From assembly GCF_014189855.1 (NCBI RefSeq), contig NZ_BJFN01000005.1, positions 124,001 to 188,000 of the forward strand: 64,000 nt of DNA, given 5' to 3'. The notes under the pieces are model-generated. The model saw nothing but the letters and a program-made list of their open reading frames with translations, had not been told where the DNA came from and did not search any database. How positions within the stretch are numbered: position 1 is the first letter of the stretch; each line of letters begins with the position of its first letter. This DNA is from Buttiauxella sp. A111 (GTDB lineage Bacteria; Pseudomonadota; Gammaproteobacteria; Enterobacterales; Enterobacteriaceae). The position numbers were made by a program, and so were the translations under genes. This document shows positions 1 to 8,197 of this stretch, one piece after another.

Positions 1-275
1 GCACCACCAACTTCGCCAGCGAACGACTCGATTTAACCATCAATCCAGAAAGCAAAGGGGTGCGCGTTCTTACTCTGCGCTCGCCGCTTTATGTGCGGGG
101 TACGTTTAAAAACCCAGATGCTGGCGTGAAACCCGGTCCACTGATTGCCCGTGGCGCGGTGGCCGCAGCGCTTGCGACATTGGTTACGCCCGCTGCTGCG
201 TTGCTGGCGCTGATTTCGCCTTCAGAAGGTGGGCAGAACCAGTGCCAGAATATTTTGGGGCAGATGAAGAAGTGA
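1..275 (+). CDS. yhjG: AsmA-family protein YhjG, C-terminal fragment
   Basis: Only the last 91 residues are inside the window; the frame is open from base 3 and stops at 275. The fragment reads as the end of an AsmA-like protein: a beta-type segment with LRSPLYVRGTFKNPD, then a conserved small-residue stretch (GAVAAALATLVTPAAALLAL) and a Cys-containing tail. AsmA-family proteins are inner-membrane-anchored periplasmic proteins linked to lipid transport and outer-membrane homeostasis; the precise role of YhjG is not established. The identification rests on the tail and on yhjE lying next to it in convergent orientation, as in E. coli. The start codon and most of the protein are off the left edge. 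Confidence 0.75.
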   Translation, partial: TTNFASERLDLTINPESKGVRVLTLRSPLYVRGTFKNPDAGVKPGPLIARGAVAAALATLVTPAAALLALISPSEGGQNQCQNILGQMKK

Positions 276-288
276 TTTGAGCCTGGAC

Positions 289-393
289 GCCCTCACCCCA
301 GCCCTCTCCCCCAGGAGAGGGAGAAAAGCGTCTCTGGTGAGGCAGTAAACCGGACCATCCCCTCTCCTTTGGGAGAGGGTTAGGGTGAGGGGA
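289..393. repeat. dispersed CCCTCTCC/GGAGAGGG intergenic repeat, copy 1
   Basis: Two inverted modules sit between the convergent ends of yhjG and yhjE: a left CCTCACCCCAGCCCTCTCCC unit and a right GGGAGAGGGTTAGGGTGAGG unit, each with a small hairpin (CTCTCCC..AGGAGAGG and CCTCTCC..GGGAGAGG). The outer arms are complementary, so the whole block could fold as one large cruciform. Related blocks occur near 1965, 16244 and 61168. The position between convergent genes suggests a role as a transcription or mRNA-end barrier, like REP/BIME elements, but that is inference. Confidence 0.7.
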
Positions 394-404
394 AAAAACG
401 AATA

Positions 405-1730
405 CTACAGTGACAAATGACGTGTCTCTTTAGACACCAGCAGTGCAACCAGCGTAATCGCTGACATCGCCGCCAGATACACACCGACATAGAACAGACC
501 GTAATTCGCCTGCAACCAGGTTGCGATATACGGCGCAACAGATGCGCCCAGAATCGACGCCACGTTATACGAGAATGACGCCCCGGTATAACGCACTTCC
601 GTTGGGAACAACTCTGGCAGCAACGCACCCATTGGGCCGAAGGTTAAACCCATCAGGCTCAGGCCAATCAGCAGGAATGCCATCACCAGCGTCGGGTTAC
701 CCGAACCCAATAACGGCTGGAAGACGGCTAACGCAAACACAATCATCAAACTGGTGATAACAATCATGCATTTACGGCGGCCAAACTTATCAGCCAGTAA
801 ACCTGCAATTGGCACCATCACACCAAAACCAATCACCGCCATCATCAGCATCCACAACACATCGTTGCGGGAGAAGCCCAGACCCACCGGCACTTTGGCG
901 GTGCTGAAGGTCATTGAATAGACCGTCATGATGTAAAACAGCGTGTAAGTTGCCAGCATGATAAACGTGCCGATGATCGTTGCTTTCAGGTGCTTGCTCA
1001 GCAGCGTGCCGAGCGGAACTTTTACCTGTTTACCTGCCTTAGCGATTTTGGCGAACACCGGTGTTTCATGCAGAGAAACACGCACATACAGGCCGATTAT
1101 CACCAGAACAGCGGACAGAATAAACGGTACGCGCCAGCCCCATGACATGAATTGCTCGTCTGTCAGCAGCCAGGAAAGCAGCAGGAAGGTGCCATTGGCA
1201 AAGAAGAAGCCGATTGGCGCTCCCAGTTGCGGGAATGAACCGTACAACGCGCGTTTACGTGGTGGCGCATTCTCGGTCGCCAGCAATGCTGCGCCGCCCC
1301 ATTCACCACCCAGACCCAAACCTTGCCCGAAGCGTGCCAGTGCCAGCAGCATTGGCGCTAATACGCCGATGGTTTCGTAGCTCGGCAACAGGCCAATCAA
1401 CACCGTTGAAACACCCATTGTCAGAAGTGATGCCACGAGGGTCACTTTGCGACCGACTCGGTCACCAAAATGGCCGAACAGTGCGGAACCAATTGGACGT
1501 GCCACAAAGGCAATGGCGAACGTGGCTAGCGACTGGAGTGTCGCCGCTGTCGGGTCACCTTGCGGGAAGAAGATATGCGGGAAAACAATGACGGCCGCAG
1601 TGGCATAAATATAGAAATCGAAGAATTCGATGGCGGTGCCGACAAGCGAGGCAACGACCACTTTTCCGCGTGAGTTAACGGGCGTGGCGTCAGTTTCAGT
1701 ATTGACTGGAGTAGCGATGGTGGCTTGCAT
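405..1730 (-). CDS. yhjE: MFS transporter YhjE (metabolite:H+ symporter family)
   Basis: A 441-residue, 12-segment major facilitator protein of the metabolite:H+ symporter subfamily in the inner membrane. Typical marks are GTAIEFFDFYIYATAA in the first helix, the loop 2-3 motif GHFGDRVGRK, LARFGQGLGLGGEWGGAALL and the later ADKFGRRK. It aligns nearly end to end with my memory of E. coli YhjE (440 residues). The substrate is unknown; relatives take up small carboxylates, osmolytes or aromatic acids. It is transcribed towards yhjG and appears monocistronic. The start at 1730 gives MQATIATPVN, like the E. coli N-terminus. Confidence 0.93.
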   Translation of the reverse strand: MQATIATPVNTETDATPVNSRGKVVVASLVGTAIEFFDFYIYATAAVIVFPHIFFPQGDPTAATLQSLATFAIAFVARPIGSALFGHFGDRVGRKVTLVASLLTMGVSTVLIGLLPSYETIGVLAPMLLALARFGQGLGLGGEWGGAALLATENAPPRKRALYGSFPQLGAPIGFFFANGTFLLLSWLLTDEQFMSWGWRVPFILSAVLVIIGLYVRVSLHETPVFAKIAKAGKQVKVPLGTLLSKHLKATIIGTFIMLATYTLFYIMTVYSMTFSTAKVPVGLGFSRNDVLWMLMMAVIGFGVMVPIAGLLADKFGRRKCMIVITSLMIVFALAVFQPLLGSGNPTLVMAFLLIGLSLMGLTFGPMGALLPELFPTEVRYTGASFSYNVASILGASVAPYIATWLQANYGLFYVGVYLAAMSAITLVALLVSKETRHLSL

Positions 1731-1964
1731 AGTTTTTTCTTATTTTATATCGAACGAAAGGCCATATTACGCACAGCAAAAGGCGCATTTCAACGCAGGT
1801 TTGTTCACCGCACTGTTCGATTAACGAGCAAAAAGAGGATAATTTTCAGTCCAGAAAATAAGTGTCTATGTAATGCTTCACATAAATTAATATTTAGTGG
1901 ATAAAACTGCTTTTAGGTTAAATAAAAGTTACAGGTTGGATTTATGTGCTGTCTGGTCATTTGT

Positions 1965-2048
1965 TCCCTCTCCTGGGGGAGAGGGCCAGGGTGAGGGGGG
2001 TAGCGTCGAATCCCCTCATCCCAACCTTCTCCCCAGGGAGAAGGGGAA
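1965..2048. repeat. dispersed CCCTCTCC/GGAGAGGG repeat, copy 2, in the yhjE-yhjD gap
   Basis: CCCTCTCCTGGGGGAGAGGG forms a nearly perfect hairpin and is followed by GGGTGAGGGG; a second, inverted module CCTCATCCC..CTTCTCC..GGAGAAGGGG follows. It lies just beyond the 3' end of yhjD. The remainder of the 1731-2059 gap holds the A+T-rich yhjE promoter region upstream of 1730, and no gene is visible in it. Confidence 0.65.
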
Positions 2049-2059
2049 TAGCAAGCGGG

Positions 2060-3070
2060 TCAATTATGCGTTTTACCCGGCATTCTCGGGTCATCTTTGT
2101 ATTGTGCGGTAGCAATCCACGCGGCACAAAAAAGCGTCAGGCGGGCGAAGAAATAGAAAAACGCCATCAATCCTAAAACGGAACCAAACGCCGCGCCAGA
2201 AGGTGATTTTACGAGGGCTGGCAAGCTGTAGGTCATGATGATTTTGATCACTTCAAAACCCACTGCCGCAATGAATGTGCCGCGAATAAGCGCCTTTCTA
2301 CGCGGGCGGTGGCGTGGCAGACGCCAGAAAATCCAGAAGAAAAGCAAGTAGTTAGCAAAAATGGATATCGTCAGCCCGACCAGGTGCCAGACCGGTTTTA
2401 ACCATTCGATACCGCCCAGATGCAAAAGGTTAATCAGGAATGTCTGGGCGGAACCGGCAACCGAGGTGATGGATAACGTCACAACAAGCGCAACCAGCAA
2501 GCCAATCAGTGACACCAAATCACGCAGATACTTCGTCCAGAATTTTTCCTGGTCCTGCGGTGTCCGCTCCCACTTTTCCCGCGACTGAGCACGCACCGCT
2601 TCGCGCAAATTTCCCATCCAGTTAATGCCGGAATAAAGCGCAATGAGCAGACCCACCAGACCCACGGTTGTACGCTGTTGCACCGCCGTATTGATGGTGT
2701 TTTTCAGCGTCGCGGCAAGCGTTGGCTCACTGACATTGACGAGGATCTTTTCAAAGATGCTCTCAAGCAGCGTGGGATGTGACGCGAGGATGTAACCTGC
2801 GGCGGCAAACGCCACCATCAAAATCGGGATCAGCGACAGGAATGAAAAGTAGGTGATTGCTGCACCAAATTGATTACCCATGCGGTCGTTAAACCGTTCC
2901 GCTGCGCGTATCAGGTGAGCAACAACAGGATTACGTTCGACACGCCCGACAGTGCTGTTCACACTATCGATTGTTTTATTGACGGTCTGATTACTGGTTT
3001 TGATTTTGATGATCGGTTCATCGTCGGGCGTATCGGTAGGGCGACTTTCTTTGCTTTCCGGCATGGTCAT
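2060..3070 (-). CDS. yhjD: inner membrane protein YhjD, BrkB/YihY family
   Basis: A 336-residue YihY/BrkB-family integral membrane protein with about six membrane segments after a charged, cytosolic N-terminus of about 60 residues. The conserved region RFNDRMGNQFGAAITYFSFLSLIPI and the downstream LYSGINWMGNLREAVRAQ and ADFARLTLFCAAWIATA-like stretches match E. coli YhjD. The family is implicated in envelope lipid trafficking; particular alleles of E. coli YhjD let cells survive with a minimal lipid A, so a lipid IVA transport role has been proposed. The open frame extends upstream to TTG/ATG codons at 3097/3091, but ATG 3070 gives an N-terminus of E. coli length and follows AGAGG, so it is preferred; ATG 3064 is also possible. 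Confidence 0.88.
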   Translation of the reverse strand: MTMPESKESRPTDTPDDEPIIKIKTSNQTVNKTIDSVNSTVGRVERNPVVAHLIRAAERFNDRMGNQFGAAITYFSFLSLIPILMVAFAAAGYILASHPTLLESIFEKILVNVSEPTLAATLKNTINTAVQQRTTVGLVGLLIALYSGINWMGNLREAVRAQSREKWERTPQDQEKFWTKYLRDLVSLIGLLVALVVTLSITSVAGSAQTFLINLLHLGGIEWLKPVWHLVGLTISIFANYLLFFWIFWRLPRHRPRRKALIRGTFIAAVGFEVIKIIMTYSLPALVKSPSGAAFGSVLGLMAFFYFFARLTLFCAAWIATAQYKDDPRMPGKTHN

Positions 3071-3124
3071 CAGGTGATTTTTCCTCTGCATCTGCAAGAT
3101 CTTAAAGAAATTATAGCCTGAATG

Positions 3125-4024
3125 CTAATCGACATACCCTTTCACTAATCCCGTCAGCCATTCCATAAACAAATGAACGCGGCGGGAGAGATTACGTCGA
3201 TGCGGATAAAGCAGTGAAACAGGCATCGGTTGGGCGCGGTATTGCGGCAGGATCTCCACCAGTTTTTTACTCTTGAGTAAGTCTCTTACGCCAATGCGTG
3301 GCACCTGAATAATCCCAAGCCCAGCCAGGCACGCGGCTTGATAGGTTTCGGTACTATTCACCGTGATAACGCCACCGGTTTTTATCCAACGCGTATTTTT
3401 ATCGATCCAAACTTCAAACCCCTGCGGGCGGCTGCCGAGGTTTAGCGCGTAATGCACCACGGCGTGAGAAGCCAGATCGTCCAAGCTTTCCGGATAGCCA
3501 AAGCGCGCCAGATAATCTGGGCTGGCACAGTTAATTAAGGTGAGTTTCCCTAATGGTCTGGCAACCAGGCCTGAATCTTTGAGTTGCCCGACGCGTACCA
3601 CGCAATCGAACCCTTCGCGCACCACATCCACCATGTGATCGCTGCTGCTTAATTCCAGCTCAATGCCAGGATATTGCTGCAAGAAGGCGGGGAGTTTGGG
3701 GATCACCAGATTTTTAGCCACACCTACAGGCATATCTACACGTAATCGCCCACTGACGCTGCTGGGGTCATGCAGGAATAGCCCGTCCAGTTCATCAAGA
3801 TTGGCTAATAGATCGCGACAACGCTCGTAATAAACCATGCCATCTTGTGTCAACTGCACGCGTCGCGTCGTGCGGTGTAATAACCTTGTTCCAAGCATGG
3901 CTTCTAGCGCCTGAATCTGGCGCGATACGCTACCTTTAGGAAGGCCCAGAGTGTCGGCTGCGCGAGAAAAACTCTCAAGTTCAGCCACTCTAATGAATAG
4001 TTGCATTGCATGTATTTTATCCAC
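3125..4024 (-). CDS. yhjC: LysR-family transcriptional regulator YhjC
   Basis: A 299-residue LysR-type regulator. Residues 1-60 form the winged helix-turn-helix (MQLFIRVAELESFSRAAD then KGSVSRQIQALE), and residues about 90-295 the periplasmic-binding-like effector domain. The sequence resembles E. coli YhjC over its full length. It lies just upstream of yhjD in the same orientation (54-bp gap) and is divergent from a short-chain dehydrogenase gene, an arrangement in which LysR proteins often control the divergent neighbour. In E. coli the gene sits next to yhjD as well, but the dehydrogenase partner here is not part of the K-12 locus as I remember it. The effector is unknown. Confidence 0.85.
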   Translation of the reverse strand: MDKIHAMQLFIRVAELESFSRAADTLGLPKGSVSRQIQALEAMLGTRLLHRTTRRVQLTQDGMVYYERCRDLLANLDELDGLFLHDPSSVSGRLRVDMPVGVAKNLVIPKLPAFLQQYPGIELELSSSDHMVDVVREGFDCVVRVGQLKDSGLVARPLGKLTLINCASPDYLARFGYPESLDDLASHAVVHYALNLGSRPQGFEVWIDKNTRWIKTGGVITVNSTETYQAACLAGLGIIQVPRIGVRDLLKSKKLVEILPQYRAQPMPVSLLYPHRRNLSRRVHLFMEWLTGLVKGYVD

Positions 4025-4143
4025 TTTTTTCTCACATTGTTGTTGGTAGAGAAACAGTGATGCGTTATTGGCACTCTTTATTGATTTTGTAGCAGCTAAT
4101 AAGCTTTACCTCAATCACCGAACCGTCATCGAAGGGGCAAATC
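4025..4143. promoter_or_regulatory. divergent yhjC / SDR promoter region
   Basis: A 119-bp A+T-rich gap between the 5' ends of a LysR regulator and a dehydrogenase. This is the expected location of a LysR operator and of two back-to-back promoters. An AAGGGG ribosome-binding stretch precedes the dehydrogenase ATG at 4144. I could not pick a convincing T-N11-A operator by eye. Confidence 0.5.
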
Positions 4144-4902
4144 ATGAGTCAAACAATCGCATTAGTGACCGGCGGCAGCCGTGGATTAGGTAAAAACGCG
4201 GCGCTGAAGCTGGCTGGACGCGGAGTGAATATTATTTTGACCTACAACAGCAAGCAGCAAGAAGCGCAGGATGTGGTGCGCGAAATTGAGCTAACAGGCG
4301 TGAAAGCGGTGGCAATTCAATTGAATGTCGCCGATAGCGCAACCTTCCCGGCTTTTGCTACAGAAGTGAAGCAACAACTGCGTGACGTGTGGCATCGCGA
4401 GTCGTTTGATTATTTATTAAACAATGCGGGTACGGGGCTCGATGCGCTGTTCGAAAAAACAACAGAAGCGCAATTTGATGAATTAATGAACATCCATTTG
4501 AAAGGACCTTTCTTCCTCACCCAGCACCTGCTGCCGCTGATTAAAGATGGTGGACGCATTTTGAATGTATCGACTGGCCTGACGCGTTTCGCTTTGCCAG
4601 GAAAAGCGGCATACGCCGCGATGAAAGGGGCGATGGAAGTGCTGACGCGCTATCAGGCAAAAGAACTGGGGGCGAGAGGGATCTCGGTCAATATCATCGC
4701 TCCGGGCGCGATTGCGACAGATTTTGGCGGCGGTGTTGTACGTGACAATGAGCAGGTGGCGAGCGCTATCGCCGCACAAACCGCGTTGGGACGCGTTGGG
4801 CAACCTGATGATATCGGCAACGCGATTGCGGTTCTGCTCAGCGATGAAAGCGGCTGGATGAATGCGCAGCGTATTGAAGTTTCAGGTGGAATGTTCTTGT
4901 AA
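4144..4902 (+). CDS. short-chain dehydrogenase/reductase (classical SDR)
   Basis: A 252-residue classical SDR. The cofactor loop TGGSRGLG is at residues 9-16, the NNAG structural motif at 93-96, and the catalytic residues are S143, Y157 and K161 (YAAMK). The C-terminus carries the usual GRVGQPDDIGNAIAVLLSDE and VSGG motifs. R13 in the glycine-rich loop is compatible with NADP(H) preference. The substrate cannot be read from sequence; related proteins reduce ketones and 3-oxoacyl thioesters. It is transcribed divergently from the LysR gene yhjC, which probably regulates it. A hairpin follows the stop. Confidence 0.88.
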   Translation: MSQTIALVTGGSRGLGKNAALKLAGRGVNIILTYNSKQQEAQDVVREIELTGVKAVAIQLNVADSATFPAFATEVKQQLRDVWHRESFDYLLNNAGTGLDALFEKTTEAQFDELMNIHLKGPFFLTQHLLPLIKDGGRILNVSTGLTRFALPGKAAYAAMKGAMEVLTRYQAKELGARGISVNIIAPGAIATDFGGGVVRDNEQVASAIAAQTALGRVGQPDDIGNAIAVLLSDESGWMNAQRIEVSGGMFL

Positions 4903-4915
4903 GTGGGTGTGCTTG

Positions 4916-4941
4916 CGAAGGTGAAACGACCTTCACCTTCG
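4916..4941 (+). terminator. hairpin after SDR gene
   Basis: CGAAGGTGAA and TTCACCTTCG form a perfect 10-bp stem with a 6-nt loop 14 bases after the SDR stop. The following bases (TGTGTTAAAT) are only mildly T-rich, so termination is likely but not textbook. Confidence 0.6.
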
Positions 4942-5078
4942 TGTGTTAAATATTTGTCAAAAATATTGAATAATTTGAGCGAATCATTCCACTATCACCC
5001 CTTGAGGTGCAGCGCTATTCTTATCACATCGAAAGCAAACACGCTTTCTCACCTAAACAAACCTCAAGGATAATCACC

Positions 5079-5324
5079 ATGAAAAGCATCAAATATTTTG
5101 CCGTAGTTATGACTCTTGCCGCTTCATTCTCATCTTTCGCTGCAACCACTCAGGCAGTTGAAAGCCAAAAAATCGGTACAGTTTCCGTAAGTGGCGCGTC
5201 AAACATCGATAGCCTACAGGCGCAATTACAAGCAAAAGCTGAACAGGCTGGCGCGAAATCTATCCGCATTATCTCTGCTGGCGGTGATAACAAAGTGTTT
5301 GGTGTCGCTGAGATGTATAACTAA
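5079..5324 (+). CDS. YdgH/BhsA/McbA-like small exported protein (DUF1471)
   Basis: An 81-residue secreted protein: signal peptide of about 22 residues (MKSIKYFAVVMTLAASFSSFA), then one DUF1471 domain with the family pattern KIGTVSVSGASNIDSLQAQL, KAEQAGAKSIRIISAG and a final VFGVAEMYN. Members are small periplasmic or outer-membrane proteins induced by stress and affecting biofilm, metal and acid tolerance (BhsA, McbA, YhcN). The frame opens at 5007, but ATG 5079 follows CAAGGATAATCACC and gives the normal signal peptide, so it is the start. Which paralogue it corresponds to is not clear. Confidence 0.87.
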   Translation: MKSIKYFAVVMTLAASFSSFAATTQAVESQKIGTVSVSGASNIDSLQAQLQAKAEQAGAKSIRIISAGGDNKVFGVAEMYN

Positions 5325-5339
5325 GCATTCACGCTGTAT

Positions 5340-5370
5340 GGGCCGCCGCGAATGTGCGGCCCGTGTTTTA
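5340..5370 (+). terminator. terminator after the DUF1471 gene
   Basis: GGGCCGC and GCGGCCC pair as a 7-bp G+C stem with a 9-nt loop, followed by GTGTTTTA on the + strand. It lies between convergent genes and just overlaps the stop codon of the GNAT gene. Confidence 0.65.
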
Positions 5371-5895
5371 TCTGAACTCGCTGCGTAACAAGCCAAAAAT
5401 CCAGTCGTCTTGCCAGACACCGCCGAGGAAGTAATTTTCTCGCAGTATTCCTTCTGGCTGAAAACCCACTTTTTCCAGCACTCTCTTCGAACCGATATTC
5501 CCCACCGTCACTGTGGCGGTCAGTTTTCGCATGGCGCATTTTTCAAAGGCAAAACGACAAAGGGTATGAAGCGATTCATAACCATAACCTTGCCCGTGAA
5601 AAGTCGAATCGAGGATAAAGCCGACTTCCGCTATGTCATCCTCACCGCGTACAAATCCGGTGAAGCCAATCAGCATCCCGTTATGTTTATCGCGCATCGC
5701 AAGGCATAACCAATGGCGGCTGTGCAATTCCCAGCGCACCAGGCGTGAATTAAATATTTGGCGGATTTCCGCTTCTTTGCGGTCATCGGAGACGTAACGC
5801 ATAACGACAGGATCTTGTTGCAGCTGCAAAAAGCTCGGCCAATCCTGCTCGCTAATTTGCGTTAAGTTCAGTCGTGGTGTGGAGAGATGCAACAT
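5368..5895 (-). CDS. GNAT-family N-acetyltransferase (RimJ/RimL type)
   Basis: A 175-residue Gcn5-related acetyltransferase of the RimJ/RimL-like group. It begins with TPRLNLTQISEQDW, typical of this group, and contains the acetyl-CoA site HGQGYGYESLHTL and the later VGNIGSKRVLEKVGFQPEGILRENYF segment. The acceptor (protein N-terminus or small molecule) is unknown. The open frame continues upstream through the whole cupin gene, but that part does not look like protein in this frame; ATG 5895 begins only 5 nt after the cupin stop, so the two genes are probably cotranscribed. Confidence 0.85.
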   Translation of the reverse strand: MLHLSTPRLNLTQISEQDWPSFLQLQQDPVVMRYVSDDRKEAEIRQIFNSRLVRWELHSRHWLCLAMRDKHNGMLIGFTGFVRGEDDIAEVGFILDSTFHGQGYGYESLHTLCRFAFEKCAMRKLTATVTVGNIGSKRVLEKVGFQPEGILRENYFLGGVWQDDWIFGLLRSEFR

Positions 5896-5900
5896 GATTA

Positions 5901-6230
5901 TCAGTCCACAATAAACAGCGTTGCGCCGCGGTGGGTCGATGAACGGTGAGGTTCGGCGCCATCGGCAACCTGGTAGCTCATGCCTGGTTTTAAAGTGAAA
6001 GTGCGGCCATCTTCGAGTTCTGTTTGCAGCTCGCCCGCAAGACAAAAGAGTACATGACCTTTTTGACACCAGTGATCGGCAAGATACCCCGCCGTGTATT
6101 CCACCATTCGAACCCGTATTTCCCCAAACTGCTGCGTGCGCCAAAGTGCTTTTCCGGTTACGCCCGGATGTTCGGTTACTTGAACGGTTGACCAGTCGGT
6201 CGTGTTAAAAGGCAAATCAGTTATTCGCAT
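5901..6230 (-). CDS. small cupin-fold protein (DHCW-motif type)
   Basis: A 109-residue single-domain cupin. It shows YLADHWCQKGHVLFCLAGEL, where the His and Cys residues around 52-60 are probable metal ligands, and the second cupin segment FTLKPGMSYQVADGAEPH. From memory, NCBI names close relatives DHCW-motif cupin proteins; here the motif reads DHWC. The function is unknown. The 5-nt spacing to the following acetyltransferase suggests a two-gene operon. Confidence 0.78.
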   Translation of the reverse strand: MRITDLPFNTTDWSTVQVTEHPGVTGKALWRTQQFGEIRVRMVEYTAGYLADHWCQKGHVLFCLAGELQTELEDGRTFTLKPGMSYQVADGAEPHRSSTHRGATLFIVD

Positions 6231-6284
6231 GGTTGAACCTTATTATTTTTTTGCCGGAGGTGTTTGCCCTTTAAGTGATATCAG

Positions 6285-6320
6285 CAAAAAAATAACGGCG
6301 CCAGAAAATTGCGCCGTTAT
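6285..6320 (-). terminator. terminator of the DUF1127 gene
   Basis: ATAACGGCGC and GCGCCGTTAT make a perfect 10-bp stem with a 9-nt loop; read on the minus strand it is followed by TTTTTTTGC. It is 6 bases beyond the DUF1127 stop and is a textbook intrinsic terminator. Confidence 0.88.
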
Positions 6321-6326
6321 ATGAGG

Positions 6327-6500
6327 TTAATTCCAGCGTGATAAATCATCCGTAGTCAGTCCAATGTCGCGTAATTGTTCCTTACTAAGTCCTTGTAGAA
6401 CGCGCGCTGTCTGGTGTTCTAACCAGCGTTGCCGGAAATAGCGGTAAATCATCACAAAGCCATAAAACGGTTTGTGAGAACGGTTTTCTTCAAAGCCCAT
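6327..6500 (-). CDS. DUF1127 small protein
   Basis: A 57-residue DUF1127 protein. The family pattern is clear: YFRQRWLEHQTARVLQGLSK followed by EQLRDIGLTTDDLSRWN, i.e. a short helix and the Leu-xxx-Leu-Arg-Asp-Ile-Gly-Leu-xxx-Asp signature. Such small Arg-rich proteins bind RNA or regulators and affect phosphate or carbon metabolism in alphaproteobacteria; enteric copies are mostly uncharacterised. ATG 6500 follows AGAGGAGCAACATC and is chosen over an upstream ATG that lacks a ribosome-binding site. It is divergent from the MocR regulator gene. Confidence 0.85.
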   Translation of the reverse strand: MGFEENRSHKPFYGFVMIYRYFRQRWLEHQTARVLQGLSKEQLRDIGLTTDDLSRWN

Positions 6501-6541
6501 GATGTTGCTCCTCTTGTGAGTTCGAGGTACATCATGCGCCG

Positions 6542-6657
6542 CCATACAGATAGCCGACAGATTCAAATATTACTTTTATTTAACATACAGAAGCGCTAAA
6601 ACATGATCTGAATGGCGAATATGTCACCACTCTGTACTGGTTTTTCTGTCTGTATGG
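6542..6657. promoter_or_regulatory. DUF1127 / MocR divergent control region with inverted 9-mers
   Basis: The 176-bp gap between the divergent DUF1127 and MocR genes contains CCATACAGA at 6542-6550 and its exact complement TCTGTATGG at 6649-6657, with a related TCTGTACTGG at 6631-6640. MocR regulators usually bind short repeated sites beside their own promoter, so these are candidate operators. This is inference from sequence symmetry. Confidence 0.35.
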
Positions 6658-6676
6658 TTGCTTAAGAGGATACAGC

Positions 6677-8095
6677 ATGACGCGCTACCAACATCTCGCC
6701 ACATTGCTGGCAGAACGTATTGAACAAGGGTTGTATCGCAGTGGTGAACGCCTGCCTTCGGTACGCAGCCTGAGTAATGAGCATGGCGTGAGCATCAGCA
6801 CCGTGCAGCAGGCTTATCATCTTCTTGAAGACAAACAGCTGATTTCACCGCAGCCCCGTTCCGGGTATTTCGTCACGCAACGCAAAGCGCAACCCCCGGT
6901 TCCGCAACTGACCCGCCCGGTACAGCGGCCGGTCGAGGTCACGCAATGGGATGCGGTGCTTGAGCAACTTGTTACCCGTGAAGAGGGCGATATTATCGCT
7001 CTGGGCAGCGGCGTCCCGGATGTGACACAACCGACCATCAAACCTTTATGGCGTGAACTGAGCCGCATCGCGCAGTATCAACAATCCGAATTGCTCGGCT
7101 ATGACAGCATTCACGGTATGCGTTCGCTGCGTGAGCAAATCTCCCGTCTGATGCTGGATAGCGGCTGCGTGGCAACCGCCGACGATATTCTGATAACCAC
7201 TGGTTGCCACGAAGCCCTGTCGATTGCAATTCGCGCGGTGTGTGAAGCGGGTGACATTGTGGCGGTGGAGTCGCCGTCGTTTCATGGCACCATGCAGATG
7301 CTGCGGGCATTTGGCATTAAAGTTGTTGAAATACCGACAGATTCTGTAACAGGAATCAGCGTGGAAGCATTGGAATTAGCGCTGGAGCAGTGGCCGATTA
7401 AAGCGGTGATTCTGGTGCCAAACTGCAATAACCCTCTGGGGTTTATTATGCCGGATGCACGTAAGAAAGCGGTGCTGACGCTCGCGCAACGTTTTGATAT
7501 TGCAATCATTGAGGATGATGTTTACGGCGAGCTGGCTTATGAATATCCCCGCCCAATGACGATTAAATCAATGGATGTTGATGGTCGCGTGCTGCTGTGT
7601 AGCTCTTTTTCTAAAACGCTGGCGCCAGGTTTGCGAGTCGGCTGGATTGTGCCGGGTCGCTATCTTGATCGCGCTTTGCACATGAAATACATCGTCACTG
7701 GCAGTACCTCGACCTTCTCACAACTCGCTGTGGCGGAGTTTATTCGGAACGGTAACTACCATCGCCATCTGCGTCGTATGCGCCAACTTTACCAGCGTAA
7801 TCTCGAAGATTTTACCTGTCATGTTCGACACTATTTTCCGTGCGGTATCTGCGTCAGTCGTCCACAGGGCGGCTTTATGATGTGGGTTGAGCTGCCGGAA
7901 AATATAGATATCGTGCCGATTTGCTGTGCGCTGCGCGAAGAGCATATCCATATTGCGGCGGGCTCGCTGCTTTCTGCGTCAGGGAAGTATCGCAACTGTC
8001 TGCGCCTGAATTACGCATCGCCGTGTGATGCCGCAACCGAAGCCGCATTGCGTAAAACGGGGGATGCATTAAATAAGGCGCTGGAGAACGCGTAG
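6677..8095 (+). CDS. yjiR: MocR-family regulator with aminotransferase domain (YjiR-like)
   Basis: A 472-residue MocR/GntR regulator. Residues 1-70 are a GntR winged helix (LPSVRSLSNEHGVSISTVQQAY), and residues about 100-465 are a fold-type I aminotransferase domain. The pyridoxal phosphate lysine is K313 in SSFSKTLAPGLRVGW, and NCNNPLGF and DDVYGEL are the other cofactor motifs. It resembles E. coli YjiR throughout, though the surrounding genes differ from the K-12 yjiR locus. Such proteins sense pyridoxal phosphate adducts and control the divergent gene, which here encodes a DUF1127 protein. GAGGATACAGC precedes the ATG. Confidence 0.87.
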   Translation: MTRYQHLATLLAERIEQGLYRSGERLPSVRSLSNEHGVSISTVQQAYHLLEDKQLISPQPRSGYFVTQRKAQPPVPQLTRPVQRPVEVTQWDAVLEQLVTREEGDIIALGSGVPDVTQPTIKPLWRELSRIAQYQQSELLGYDSIHGMRSLREQISRLMLDSGCVATADDILITTGCHEALSIAIRAVCEAGDIVAVESPSFHGTMQMLRAFGIKVVEIPTDSVTGISVEALELALEQWPIKAVILVPNCNNPLGFIMPDARKKAVLTLAQRFDIAIIEDDVYGELAYEYPRPMTIKSMDVDGRVLLCSSFSKTLAPGLRVGWIVPGRYLDRALHMKYIVTGSTSTFSQLAVAEFIRNGNYHRHLRRMRQLYQRNLEDFTCHVRHYFPCGICVSRPQGGFMMWVELPENIDIVPICCALREEHIHIAAGSLLSASGKYRNCLRLNYASPCDAATEAALRKTGDALNKALENA

Positions 8096-8197
8096 ATTTT
8101 GCTCTCTTTTATCGCCATTGGGCATGCAGCACTTGCGTTAGTCTGTTGTGTAATTGCGTTTTTCTACCCAGACATTCGTGCCCAATAAAGGATAACC

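Noticed and set aside
5896-6144. N-terminal extension of the GNAT gene across the cupin gene
   Set aside because: The extension is out-of-frame cupin sequence rich in Arg/Cys/Ser; the acetyltransferase fold starts at ATG 5895.
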